Shown: in pieces, positions 44,152-52,036 of the stretch
How positions within the stretch are numbered: position 1 is the stretch's first letter
Layout of the letters: every line of letters starts with the position of its first letter
NCBI RefSeq assembly: GCF_024125445.1
Contig: NZ_JAMXWM010000027.1
Location: 1 to 62,006, forward strand
Direction: 5' to 3'
Origin: Sporolactobacillus shoreicorticis
Lineage (GTDB): Bacteria; Bacillota; Bacilli; Bacillales; Sporolactobacillaceae
DNA: 62,006 bases
Position numbers and translations under genes: made by a program
The notes under the pieces: generated by a model
Told to the model about the DNA's origin: nothing
Seen by the model: the letters and a program-made list of their open reading frames with translations, nothing else
Databases searched by the model: none

Positions 44152-44810
44152 GAACGAAATTGCGGAAGGATGTACAGCAGTGATCGTCTCGAATTTCATA
44201 CCAAGACAACCACGAAAGATCTGTCTCTGAATCTATAGAAAGTTAGACTAATCCTTGTAAAGTTCAACGAAACAGGACGAAAGTTACACTTAATCCTTAA
44301 CTAGTAACGAAAGAGCTAAAAACCGTAACGAAGACAAGGGAAGTCTTAACAAAATCCGAAACTTGTAATAAATCACCAAAAAAACCGCAAAGGAAGTACT
44401 TCGCAGTTTGTCTTTACTGCGCAATTACATTTAGGGCAGCTCTTCGCTTTTTATAATTTCTGTTAGAAAATTTTTGCAGGGGAGTGCAGAAATCGACAGA
44501 ATTTTGTTATACTTAGCGTTAAGGATTACCTTCCGTAAAATTGTGAATTCAAATAGAGACAGCAGGATTGCTGCGAGTCACAAAAAATTGCTGCTAAAAG
44601 GGGAGCGGAGGCAACTGAGGAAGCGATCATGCAATAATTGTTCTGAACATTGGCACGATTGGAGGGCAGCATACTTTGGTTCTCGCTTGTCAGAGTGCCG
44701 TATGTCATGCTGCTTGCCAAATGCCGGTTTTAGTTATGGAATTGAGCGGTCATTTAGTGTAGTGTTAATAAAATTGACAGACTTTCGCCCTAAGAAAAGA
44801 GGTATAATCA
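44152..44810. other. 660-base gap with no supported gene
   Basis: Contains an inverted repeat AAACCGCAAAGGAAG / CTTCGCAGTTT near 44382-44411, which on the minus strand would make a T-tailed hairpin though no minus-strand gene ends there, and a G-rich stretch 44570-44720 (AGCAGGATTGCTGC, GGGGAGCGGAGG) with some paired arms. A 114-codon frame (44474-44818) has no ribosome site and unnatural composition. I tested by eye for T-box, lysine, SAM and guanidine riboswitch motifs and found none. Confidence 0.4.
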
Positions 44811-45962
44811 ATGAATAATGAGAGAGCAGTTGAGCTGCTCAAGAGTCTATTAAAAATCAATACGACAAATCCTCCGGGAAATGAGGCAAAGGCGGTTGCC
44901 TTGATCCAACCTTTGTTTGAAGCAGCGGGCATTGATACTGAGGTGGTTACCTACAGCGAAAACCGTCATCAGTTAATTGCAACATTAAAAGGTGAAGAAC
45001 CGGGAAAAGTACTGGCATTTACCGGGCATATGGATGTTGTTCCGGTAGGGGAAATCCCGTGGGATTATCCGCCGTTCGGTGCTGAAGAAGCCGACGGAAA
45101 GATTTTTGGACGCGGCGCTTCGGATATGAAGAGCGGTCTTGCGGCAATGGTTGCAGCGATGATTCAACTGAAGGAGGCGGATGCGCCAATAAAAGGAACA
45201 CTTAAATTTATTGCGACCGTCGGCGAAGAAACATCTTCGATTGGAGCAGAGCAGTTGGTTAAAAGCGGTTATGCGGACGATCTTGATGCGGTGCTGATCG
45301 GCGAACCGACCGATAATGAACTGTCAATCGCGGAAAAGGGAGCGTTATGGGTTCGATTGACTACGTTTGGAAAAACCGGACATGGATCAACGCCGAGCTG
45401 CGGTATTAACGCGAATGAGCACATGATTGCGATCCTCTCAAAATTTCAAACTGAATTTCAATTCGACTATGAAGCAGACGATCTGCTCAGTGAGCCGACC
45501 TCCAGTATCGATGTCATGCACGGCGGAAATGGGACAAATGTCATTCCGGACAAATGTTCTGTGGAAATTGATATGCGGACGCTGCCGTCGCAAAATCATA
45601 AAGAAATCATCTCTGCACTAGAATCTTTAATCGATACCGTTAAAAAAGATATTCCTGAATTAAAGGCAACAATCGAAATCCTCAATGATATGCGTCCGGT
45701 CAAAACGCCGAAGGATGACGAGTTCGTGCAACGACTTGCTGAAGTTATTGAGGACGTGCGCAGGAAAAAAATTGAACCCTATGGTTTTTCCGGATATACG
45801 GATGGCGCCTTCTTCTCTCAAGTTGAAAAAACGTTTCCGATTGCTGTTGTCGGGCCTGGCTATCCTCCGGTTGCACATCAACCGAATGAGTATGTGGAAC
45901 GTGAGCCGTTTTTTGATTCAATCAAGATCTATAAGAAAATTGCTCTTGATTTTCTTAGCTGA
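44811..45962 (+). CDS. M20A metallohydrolase (ArgE/DapE family deacylase)
   Basis: 383 residues. Metal-site motifs: FTGHMDVVP (about 68-76), GRGASDMKSG (about 99-108, metal Asp) and VGEETSS with the general-base Glu (about 136-142); the GHGSTP motif of the lid domain follows. Family members remove succinyl, acetyl or formyl groups from diaminopimelate, ornithine or related amino acids. It stands alone, away from lysine or arginine biosynthesis genes, and near the second YheO-type regulator, so a catabolic role in acyl-amino-acid use is as likely as DapE. ATG 44811 follows AAAAGAGG. Confidence 0.88.
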   Translation: MNNERAVELLKSLLKINTTNPPGNEAKAVALIQPLFEAAGIDTEVVTYSENRHQLIATLKGEEPGKVLAFTGHMDVVPVGEIPWDYPPFGAEEADGKIFGRGASDMKSGLAAMVAAMIQLKEADAPIKGTLKFIATVGEETSSIGAEQLVKSGYADDLDAVLIGEPTDNELSIAEKGALWVRLTTFGKTGHGSTPSCGINANEHMIAILSKFQTEFQFDYEADDLLSEPTSSIDVMHGGNGTNVIPDKCSVEIDMRTLPSQNHKEIISALESLIDTVKKDIPELKATIEILNDMRPVKTPKDDEFVQRLAEVIEDVRRKKIEPYGFSGYTDGAFFSQVEKTFPIAVVGPGYPPVAHQPNEYVEREPFFDSIKIYKKIALDFLS

Positions 45963-45997
45963 TCGGGATTGTCTAAAGATGAATAAGGAAAGCTGTT

Positions 45998-46032
45998 CAA
46001 AATTCTTTACCGTCGACGTCGACGGAATTTTG
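45998..46032 (+). terminator. Inverted repeat after the M20A gene
   Basis: CAAAATTC … GAATTTTG arms enclose CGTCGACGTCGACG, itself palindromic. No long T run follows, so termination is uncertain. Confidence 0.4.
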
Positions 46033-46428
46033 ACGATGCGCTAGAAATCGGATTTTTTAGGTACGATGCTTCTGATTTGCCTCAATCAAAGCAAATGGCT
46101 GTTGAAGCTGCGTAACGTTTCCATTAACAATGATCAGCTTTTTCCATTACATGACGCTCTCGGCTGCTTTCCTTATTGGTCTTTTTGTTATTCATGAACT
46201 GAATTGATTGGCTTTAGATCATTTTTTTATTTGGCTGGTCTATTGCGGCCTATGATTGAAATGAAATGACTAAAGCTTTAAAGGCGTACGGAGATCATTC
46301 AATACATGACGTCATCGCTTCTCATGCGTTGACAAGCATGAACGTATATTGGACAATGAATATATTGATTTTTTATTATGATAAATATTTTTTCTTATTA
46401 TTTGATGAACAAGTAGGGCGGTGGTTTT
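46033..46428. other. AT-rich leader of the second YheO-type regulator
   Basis: Non-coding. Contains TTTATTATGATAAATATTTT near 46369-46390, whose reverse complement partly matches the AT-rich element before patB (shared ATTTAT…CATAATAA). A 62-codon frame (46266-46454) runs into the regulator in another frame; it has no ribosome site. Confidence 0.4.
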
Positions 46429-47088
46429 ATCAACGCGGAATTAGAAAGGTATAAAGATTTAGTTGATTTTCTAGGCGAAGTGCTTGGAGATGATATTGAA
46501 ATCATTCTTCATGACGTCACAGATCTTGAAAATTCGGTTGTAGCAATCAGTGAAACGAATCTGAGCGGACGCGAAATTGGTTCCCCAGTTACCAACTTGA
46601 TTCTTAAAATGCTTAAAGAAGGCAGATCGCAAAACAAATCGTTCATCACTAATTATGAGGGAGTGGCGAAGGACGGTACCATCTTACGTTCGTCGACGTT
46701 CTTTATTCGTAATGAAAAAGATGAGATCATCGGTATGCTCTGTATCAATGTTGATTATAAAAAAATGGAACAGGTTATTGACTATTTAAGTAAATTTGTC
46801 GGTGTCCGCAAACCGGAAGAAAAGAAAAGTCTGCCTGCTGTTGAACATTTGAGCCCCTCGATTGAAGATCTTGCCAAGGCAAGTATTAAAGAAATTGTCG
46901 GCGGCGTGAACATACCGCCTGAACGAATGTCTCAAGAGGAACGGCTGGAAATCATTGAGAAATTAAATGAAAACGGGATCTTCTTATTAAAGGGAATTGT
47001 CAGCATCGTTGCTGAGGAACTCTGTACTTCGGAGGCGTCGATCTACCGATACTTGAGCAAGGTTAAGAAAGTGCACGGCAGCGTGTGA
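46429..47088 (+). CDS. YheO-type transcriptional regulator, apparent AUC start
   Basis: About 219 residues, paralogue of the regulator at 5983 with roughly two thirds identity in the C-terminal half. PAS domain: EIILHDVTDLENSVVAIS, SFITNYEG and IIGMLCINVDY; HTH: FLLKGIVSIVAEEL and SEASIYRYLSKVKK. A TAG stop sits 15 bases before an in-frame ATC (46429), and no ATG, GTG or TTG occurs until GTG 46480, which lies inside the conserved LGDDIEIILHDV block. GGTGG at 46420-46424 precedes the ATC. The peptides align as I-N-A-E-L-E-R-Y-K versus I-K-D-K-L-Q-R-Y-K. Monocistronic. Confidence 0.85.
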   Translation: MNAELERYKDLVDFLGEVLGDDIEIILHDVTDLENSVVAISETNLSGREIGSPVTNLILKMLKEGRSQNKSFITNYEGVAKDGTILRSSTFFIRNEKDEIIGMLCINVDYKKMEQVIDYLSKFVGVRKPEEKKSLPAVEHLSPSIEDLAKASIKEIVGGVNIPPERMSQEERLEIIEKLNENGIFLLKGIVSIVAEELCTSEASIYRYLSKVKKVHGSV

Positions 47089-47101
47089 AAAAAATAGTGA
47101 A

Positions 47102-47188
47102 AGAGCCGGTCCTGAGTGAACGATTCCCCGGAAATTGGACAAAAAGATCCAAGTTCGGGGGACGAATCAGCATCCCGGTTCTTTTTTT
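47102..47188 (+). terminator. Long two-tier hairpin terminator between regulator and PhzF gene
   Basis: Outer arms AGAGCCGG (47102-47109) and CCGGTTCT (47175-47182), inner arms GATTCCCC and GGGGGACGAATC, innermost TTGG / CCAA. Total span about 80 bases with a T-rich tail TTTTTTT. It is more elaborate than other terminators in the window and could be a leader or attenuator for the PhzF gene, whose ATG lies 50 bases downstream. Confidence 0.75.
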
Positions 47189-47235
47189 GAATTGTAGGTG
47201 AGAACTGCACAATAAAATCGGATGGGGGAGTGAAC

Positions 47236-48099
47236 ATGAATAATCAAGGATACACGTTAGATGCTTTCACAAAAAATGGCAGTGGAGGAAATCCTGCCGG
47301 AGTCGTTTTAGAGAGTGATTTACTCGGCAAATCGGAAATGCAAATGGTTGCTCGTAAAATTGGATTATCAGAGACTGCATTTGTCCAACACTCAAATGAT
47401 GCCGATTTTAAGATGAGCTATTTTACCCCGAACAGCGAAGTTAATTTGTGTGGTCATGCAACGATTGCAGCTTTTTCCTTAATGCGCTTAGAAAAGAAAG
47501 TGTCTATTGGCTCCTATACATTGGAAACAAAGGCAGGACTGCTAAAGGCAACCATTTGTGATGACAATCAAATATACCTTTCTCAGACACTTCCTAATTT
47601 TTATGAGCAACCTGATAAAGAGGAGATCGCGCGATCATTAAATGTCTCCACTTCAGATTTTGATGAGAATCTTCCTATTGAGGTTGTTTCAACCGGTCTG
47701 AGAGATATACTTGTCCCTATAAAAAACGTGCGTCTTTTAAATAAGATCAAGCCTGATTTTTCTAGAATTATCAATGTAAGTAAAAAGTATCAGGTGATTG
47801 GTTATCATTTGTTTACACTAAATACTGAAAATAATCTGACGGCTTATTGTAGAAATTTTGCGCCTTTGTATAGCATTCCTGAGGAGAGTGCAACAGGAAC
47901 TTCCACGGGAGCGTTGACATGCTATTTATATAAGTATAATAAAACAAAGGGTAACGAGATGTTATCGTTTGAACAAGGTTACAGTATGAAACGTGCCTCG
48001 TCATTATTTTCAAAACTAACCGTCAAAAATAGAACAATCACTCGTATTGAGGTTGGCGGAACAGCATCAAATGTTAGAAGGCAGAACATATCCATTTAG
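47236..48099 (+). CDS. PhzF-family isomerase/epimerase-like protein
   Basis: About 287 residues, with the diaminopimelate-epimerase-like double fold of the PhzF family. TLDAFTKNGSGGNPAGVV opens the protein; GLSETAFV contains the family's catalytic Glu; NLCGHATIAAF and EESATGTSTGAL (about 215-226) are the paired phosphate or substrate loops. Phenazine biosynthesis is not implied: no phz genes are near, and most PhzF relatives have unknown substrates. ATG 47236 follows GGGGGAG. It faces the minus-strand methyltransferase. Codon use is more AT-rich than its neighbours, hinting at possible transfer. Confidence 0.88.
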   Translation: MNNQGYTLDAFTKNGSGGNPAGVVLESDLLGKSEMQMVARKIGLSETAFVQHSNDADFKMSYFTPNSEVNLCGHATIAAFSLMRLEKKVSIGSYTLETKAGLLKATICDDNQIYLSQTLPNFYEQPDKEEIARSLNVSTSDFDENLPIEVVSTGLRDILVPIKNVRLLNKIKPDFSRIINVSKKYQVIGYHLFTLNTENNLTAYCRNFAPLYSIPEESATGTSTGALTCYLYKYNKTKGNEMLSFEQGYSMKRASSLFSKLTVKNRTITRIEVGGTASNVRRQNISI

Positions 48100-48238
48100 G
48101 GTTATCATTGTTAGTGCACAATCTGTCTTTACGACGCCATCATTAACTGACCTGCACCCTCTCATGAGAAACAGATAGGGTTCCCGATCCTGATTTGGGG
48201 TTGGTAAAGACAGGAACTATGAAGCAGCAGTAAAAACG

Positions 48239-48814
48239 CTATTTTGTAAAATGGTAATACAGCCAACCTTGATAATAATGCGTGTTAAGTTTAGTAAAGC
48301 CAATATTTTTTGCAATTCTTTTCGTGTATTCTCCGTTTTTATCGCCGCTCATAAAATAATTAAGTTTCACTTTTTCACAAGCGATTATAACTTGTCCATT
48401 GTATTTTAAAACACGATAGATCTCCTCTAATCCACGTACATATGAGTTCCAATGGAAATGTGTTTGAAATGCTGTAATTAAATCAAAATTATGATTTGGG
48501 AAGGGCAGATCCTCAACATCTGTCACGAAAAAAGAGAGATTATCAGCAGTGTTCTTTTTTCGCGCTGCCGTTATTGCTGTTTCCGAAATATCAATACCTG
48601 TTACAAGACTTGAAGATGCTGAATCAGAGATATATTTTGTTGTAAGCCCATTTCCCACGCCAACATCAAGTATCGTTCCATTTTGAGGTGTACGCACAAA
48701 TCCAAGACTCCATTTAACCATTGGGAAATAGGCTCTGTTCCAAAGTTTCATCATTATTTTTCCAAGCCATCCCTCAGGATGCTGAGATTGCGCGAGCAGT
48801 TTTGAAAGCAGCAA
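48239..48814 (-). CDS. Class I SAM-dependent methyltransferase
   Basis: 191 residues. ILDVGVGNGLTTKYI (about 51-65) is SAM motif I, VTGIDISETAI motif II, and VEDLPFPNHNFDLITAF (about 97-113) the post-motif region, as in the UbiE/Methyltransf_11 group. Substrate not predictable. The TTG at 48814 is preceded by CGGGGGA at good spacing. Like the PhzF gene it converges with, it is AT-rich compared with the rest of the window, so the pair could have arrived together. Confidence 0.85.
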   Translation of the reverse strand: MLLSKLLAQSQHPEGWLGKIMMKLWNRAYFPMVKWSLGFVRTPQNGTILDVGVGNGLTTKYISDSASSSLVTGIDISETAITAARKKNTADNLSFFVTDVEDLPFPNHNFDLITAFQTHFHWNSYVRGLEEIYRVLKYNGQVIIACEKVKLNYFMSGDKNGEYTKRIAKNIGFTKLNTHYYQGWLYYHFTK

Positions 48815-49153
48815 TAAAATTCCCCCGTGAAAACATCAATTTCAGATAGAATAAGATAAAATGAAACAAATGTCTAATAGAAGTTTGGCAACACGTTCAG
48901 AACTGCTTTTTGATGCGGCACACGTGCTTAATGCGTACACCTTAAAATCCCTGACAAATATAGAACCAGCCTGACCTTCTGTCTGCTCAGCTTTTCCTAA
49001 TGAAACAAGTCCTGAAAAACCGGGGATGAACGGTCCTTCAGAACTTGTTTCTCTTTGTATGATAAGAAAGTTATAAATTTTTAAGAGGAAAAATAATTAA
49101 GACTTCACCCTCGCCAGAAGTTTGGTGAGGCTAATTTTCTTAAATTCTTGTGA
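48815..49153. other. Gap holding a dispersed hairpin module
   Basis: No gene. 49103-49142 carries the module ACTTCACCCTCGCCAGAAG then TTTGGTGAGG and AATTTTCTT, a fourth relative of the CTTCACC…GGTGAAG hairpins at 12575, 27045 and 27632. It lies just beyond the 3' end of the minus-strand M20D gene and may serve as its terminator. Confidence 0.5.
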
Positions 49154-50311
49154 TTATAGATCTGTTACTTTTTTCAGCATATCAGCCGCTAGATTTGCGA
49201 AGAATTTGGCGCTTGGCAGAATCGCTTTTTCATCGATAATCAAATCGGGATGGTGTAATCCTGAATTTCCGGAGACGCCCATGAAGAAGAAGGCGCCGGG
49301 AATTTTTTTCAAATATTCGGCGAAATCCTCACCGGCGGTTGATGGAGTTGGTATGATGACATTTAATCCGGATGCTTTCGCTGTGTCGACGGCCCAATCA
49401 GCAAGTTTCTCATTGTTTATCGTTGCCGGGCCGAGTTTCGTGTAGTGCAAAGTGCCTTTTGCGCCCAGTCCTGCGGCAACTCCCTCAACAACTCGTTTCA
49501 TTTTGGAAGGGATCTGGTCGCGCACATGTTCTTGGAATGTGCGGACTGTCCCTTCCATCTGAGCCGTTTGCGGAATGACATTCCAGGTGTTTCCAGATTC
49601 CAGGCGTGTGACACTAATTACTGCATTATTTAATGGCGAAATGTTTCGAGCGACAATGGACTGAAGCGCGGTCATGATGTGCGCCGCGACGAGGATTGAA
49701 TCAATTCCTTTTTCCGGTGCCGCGGCGTGGGTCCCTGTCCCTTCGACATCTATTGTGAACTTATCAACGGCAGCCATCAGAGCGCCTGGTTTGATGCCAA
49801 TCGTTCCCGTTGGAATATGTGGCATATCGTGCATGCCGAAGATGGCTTGAACATCGTCAAGGACGCCGGTTTCCAATACTTTTGCTGCACCTCCGCCATT
49901 TTCTTCGGCAGGTTGGAAGATGACTTTAACTGTTCCCTCAAGCTCATCTTTGCGTTCATTAAGCAGTAAAGTTGCGCCAAGAATCGAGACCGTGTGAAAG
50001 TCATGACCACAGGCATGCATTTTACCCGGAACTTTGGAAGCGAAAGGCAGTCCGGTTGTCTCTTGAATCGGCAAGGCATCAATGTCTGTACGCAGACAGA
50101 TGACCGGACCCGGTTTTTCTCCGCGAATGACTGCGAGCACTCCGGTATCAAGTGGAAGATCCAGCATTTCAACGCCGGTTTCGGATAACCAGCCTTTAAG
50201 TGCTTTCGTTGTTTCGTATTCTTCAAAAGACAGTTCAGGATTTTCATGCAGCTGATGGCGGCATGAAATCAGTTTCTGTTCCAATTGTGTTTCTTCAATG
50301 GTTTTGGCCAA
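49154..50311 (-). CDS. M20D amidohydrolase
   Basis: 385 residues. HQLHENPELSFEEYET at the start, LRTDIDALP (73-81, a conservative change from RADMDALP), MHACGHDFHT (98-107, Cys101), FQPAEENGGGA and TAGEDFAEYLK near the C-terminus. Aminoacylase-type hydrolase for acyl-amino acids or small peptides. The TTG at 50311 follows AAAGGAGA; longer starts lack a ribosome site. It is the second gene of a minus-strand pair behind the M20 peptidase at 50387, divergent from the M20D-opp operon. Confidence 0.92.
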   Translation of the reverse strand: MAKTIEETQLEQKLISCRHQLHENPELSFEEYETTKALKGWLSETGVEMLDLPLDTGVLAVIRGEKPGPVICLRTDIDALPIQETTGLPFASKVPGKMHACGHDFHTVSILGATLLLNERKDELEGTVKVIFQPAEENGGGAAKVLETGVLDDVQAIFGMHDMPHIPTGTIGIKPGALMAAVDKFTIDVEGTGTHAAAPEKGIDSILVAAHIMTALQSIVARNISPLNNAVISVTRLESGNTWNVIPQTAQMEGTVRTFQEHVRDQIPSKMKRVVEGVAAGLGAKGTLHYTKLGPATINNEKLADWAVDTAKASGLNVIIPTPSTAGEDFAEYLKKIPGAFFFMGVSGNSGLHHPDLIIDEKAILPSAKFFANLAADMLKKVTDL

Positions 50312-50386
50312 CGTGAAGTCTCCTTTTGTTTCATGAATGAGTCTATTAAAGCCGCATGATGCGGTTTTAGGCAAAAGAAAAAGTAA

Positions 50387-51625
50387 TCAAGGCAATATGG
50401 ACGGCGACGCTTCTGCGACCCCTGAGAATGCGAGTGTGGTCAATAAAACCGTCTGTGCTCCGACATAAGCGTTTTTCGGATTATAAAATTCTTCCAAAGT
50501 GTGCATACCGCCGCATTCACCGCCGCCACCAAGTGTCAGTGCGGGAATACCCAAATGGATTGCGACATTAGAGTCGGTGCTCATCGGCAGCAGTTTCGGC
50601 TCAAGATCAAAATCTCGAATAACAGCGATTGCGGTTTGAACCACAGTGGTGTCATTCTTTTGCGTTCCGGCAGGGCGGTCTCCGACGAGCCGGATCATTG
50701 CTTTAATCAATGTCCCTTTGCTCCAACGCGCGTTCTCTTCTTCAACAGCCTGACGAATACAGTCAAGTGCCTTCTTTTCCAATATAAGCAGCGCTTCCTG
50801 TGAAACAGAACGCATGTCCAGTCCCATTTCTGCATGCTGGGCAATTGAATTGATTGAGGTACCACCACTGACCGTGCCGACTGTGAATGTAGTCACCGGA
50901 TCGGCCGGAACTTGAAGTTCGCTGATTTTTGCAACGGCTCGTCCGAGTGCGTGAATGGCGCTTGGAATGCCGAAACTTCCAAAGCTGTGTCCGCCTGGCC
51001 CTGTAAATGTGATCGAATAGCGATGGCTGCCGACAGCTGTGGCGGTGATTCGATCAGGACTTCCCGGTTCTACGGAAATAAAGCCGCCGATGTCCGTGCG
51101 CTTTTTAAAGAGCGCTTTGACGCCGCGCAGGTCGCCTAAACCTTCTTCGCCAACTGTTGCGACGAAAAGGAGTGTCCGCTGTGGCTTGATTCCGGACGCA
51201 GTCAGTGCGCGAATCAATGTCAGGAGGACGGCAAGACCTCGGCCATCATCGGAGATGCCCGGTGCATACACGATTTCGTCTCTAATCACCGGTTCTATTT
51301 TTGTTTCTTCAGAAAAAACAGTGTCCAGATGCGCGGAGACAACAACCTTTTTGGTATCCGCAATGCCTTGAAGAGATCCAATAACGTTTCCCTCATCGTC
51401 TGTATGCACATTGGTCAAGCCGAGCGCGCGAAACCGCTGGGCCATCCAGATTGCTTTGTCAGATTCTCCGAATGGCGGTGCGGGAATTGATGTCAGTTCA
51501 ATTTGTTCGGCAGTTGTCCGGTTATTGTCTCCAGCGAGATACGTTAATGCATGATTAACGGAGGAAAGTGCGCGCAAGTCATGAATGATTTCGCTGAAGT
51601 TCGGTGATCGATTCGGATCATCCAT
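50387..51625 (-). CDS. M20-family peptidase (PepT-like)
   Basis: 412 residues. VSAHLDTVF (about 96-104), APGISDDGRG (metal Asp, about 120-129), VATVGEEGLGD (general base, about 155-165) and GGHSFGSF are the M20 metal and lid motifs in PepT/CPG2-like order. Probable zinc tripeptidase or dipeptidase. ATG 51625 follows GGAGGGG. First gene of the minus-strand pair; its promoter region shares the divergent gap 51626-52036 with the M20D-opp operon and contains the AT-rich palindromic element. A possible leftward -35 (TTGACA on the minus strand near 51756-51761) lies beside that element. Confidence 0.88.
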   Translation of the reverse strand: MDDPNRSPNFSEIIHDLRALSSVNHALTYLAGDNNRTTAEQIELTSIPAPPFGESDKAIWMAQRFRALGLTNVHTDDEGNVIGSLQGIADTKKVVVSAHLDTVFSEETKIEPVIRDEIVYAPGISDDGRGLAVLLTLIRALTASGIKPQRTLLFVATVGEEGLGDLRGVKALFKKRTDIGGFISVEPGSPDRITATAVGSHRYSITFTGPGGHSFGSFGIPSAIHALGRAVAKISELQVPADPVTTFTVGTVSGGTSINSIAQHAEMGLDMRSVSQEALLILEKKALDCIRQAVEEENARWSKGTLIKAMIRLVGDRPAGTQKNDTTVVQTAIAVIRDFDLEPKLLPMSTDSNVAIHLGIPALTLGGGGECGGMHTLEEFYNPKNAYVGAQTVLLTTLAFSGVAEASPSILP

Positions 51626-52036
51626 AAAGTACCCCTCCTAAACCTGTGAAAGATTAATAGATAAATGGAAACGAAATAAATTGTAAACTACATTCAACAT
51701 ACCTTATAAGAATACACCATTTGTCTAAAATTTAAATAATTATTAGAATTTCTTATTGTCAAATCATAAATAATTTATTATTATTGTAATAAATTCTATC
51801 ATAGAGTGTCGAATTATAGTCGACTATGCAAAAAAAAGGCGAAAATAAATCAATTTATGATTAAAGACATTTGCTGTGTTAGCTTTCTTAACGAAATTAT
51901 GTAAAAACAATTTATCATTTTAATAATTTTTTTGACTAATTGCTTTGTCTCATTTATAATTGCTTTATAGTTTTTGTGAATTCAGAAAATAGAGCAAAGT
52001 GTTATTGTTATTAATTTACTAGCAGGGGGTCAGAAA
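51626..52036. promoter_or_regulatory. Divergent regulatory region of the peptide-use island
   Basis: Rightward promoter: TTGACT (51932-51937), 17-bp spacer and perfect TATAAT (51955-51960). Between the two transcription units lies ATAAATAATTTATTAT (51766-51781), part of a 19-base element that differs at one position from the element at 4602-4620 upstream of patB. An inverted repeat AATTTATTA / TAATAAATT (51772-51780 and 51787-51795) extends it. This is a good operator candidate for one of the YheO-type regulators. Confidence 0.65.

Noticed and set aside
44774-44808. TTGACA … TATAAT as promoter of the M20A gene
   Set aside because: Spacing is 23 bases and the TATAAT is only three bases before the ATG, leaving no room for a ribosome site.
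44474-44818. 114-codon frame before the M20A gene
   Set aside because: Composition rich in Arg, Ser and Cys without pattern, no ribosome site, and it runs into the next gene's start region.
46266-46454. 62-codon plus-strand frame overlapping regulator 2
   Set aside because: No ribosome site, no recognisable family, and it overlaps the conserved start of the regulator in another frame. Kept only as a remote frameshift alternative.
47102-47188. T-box or known riboswitch
   Set aside because: No T-box GGTGG-ACCGCG antiterminator sequence and no match to classes I can recall; left as a complex terminator.
47236-48099. Phenazine biosynthesis
   Set aside because: PhzF alone is widespread outside phenazine producers; no other phz genes occur.
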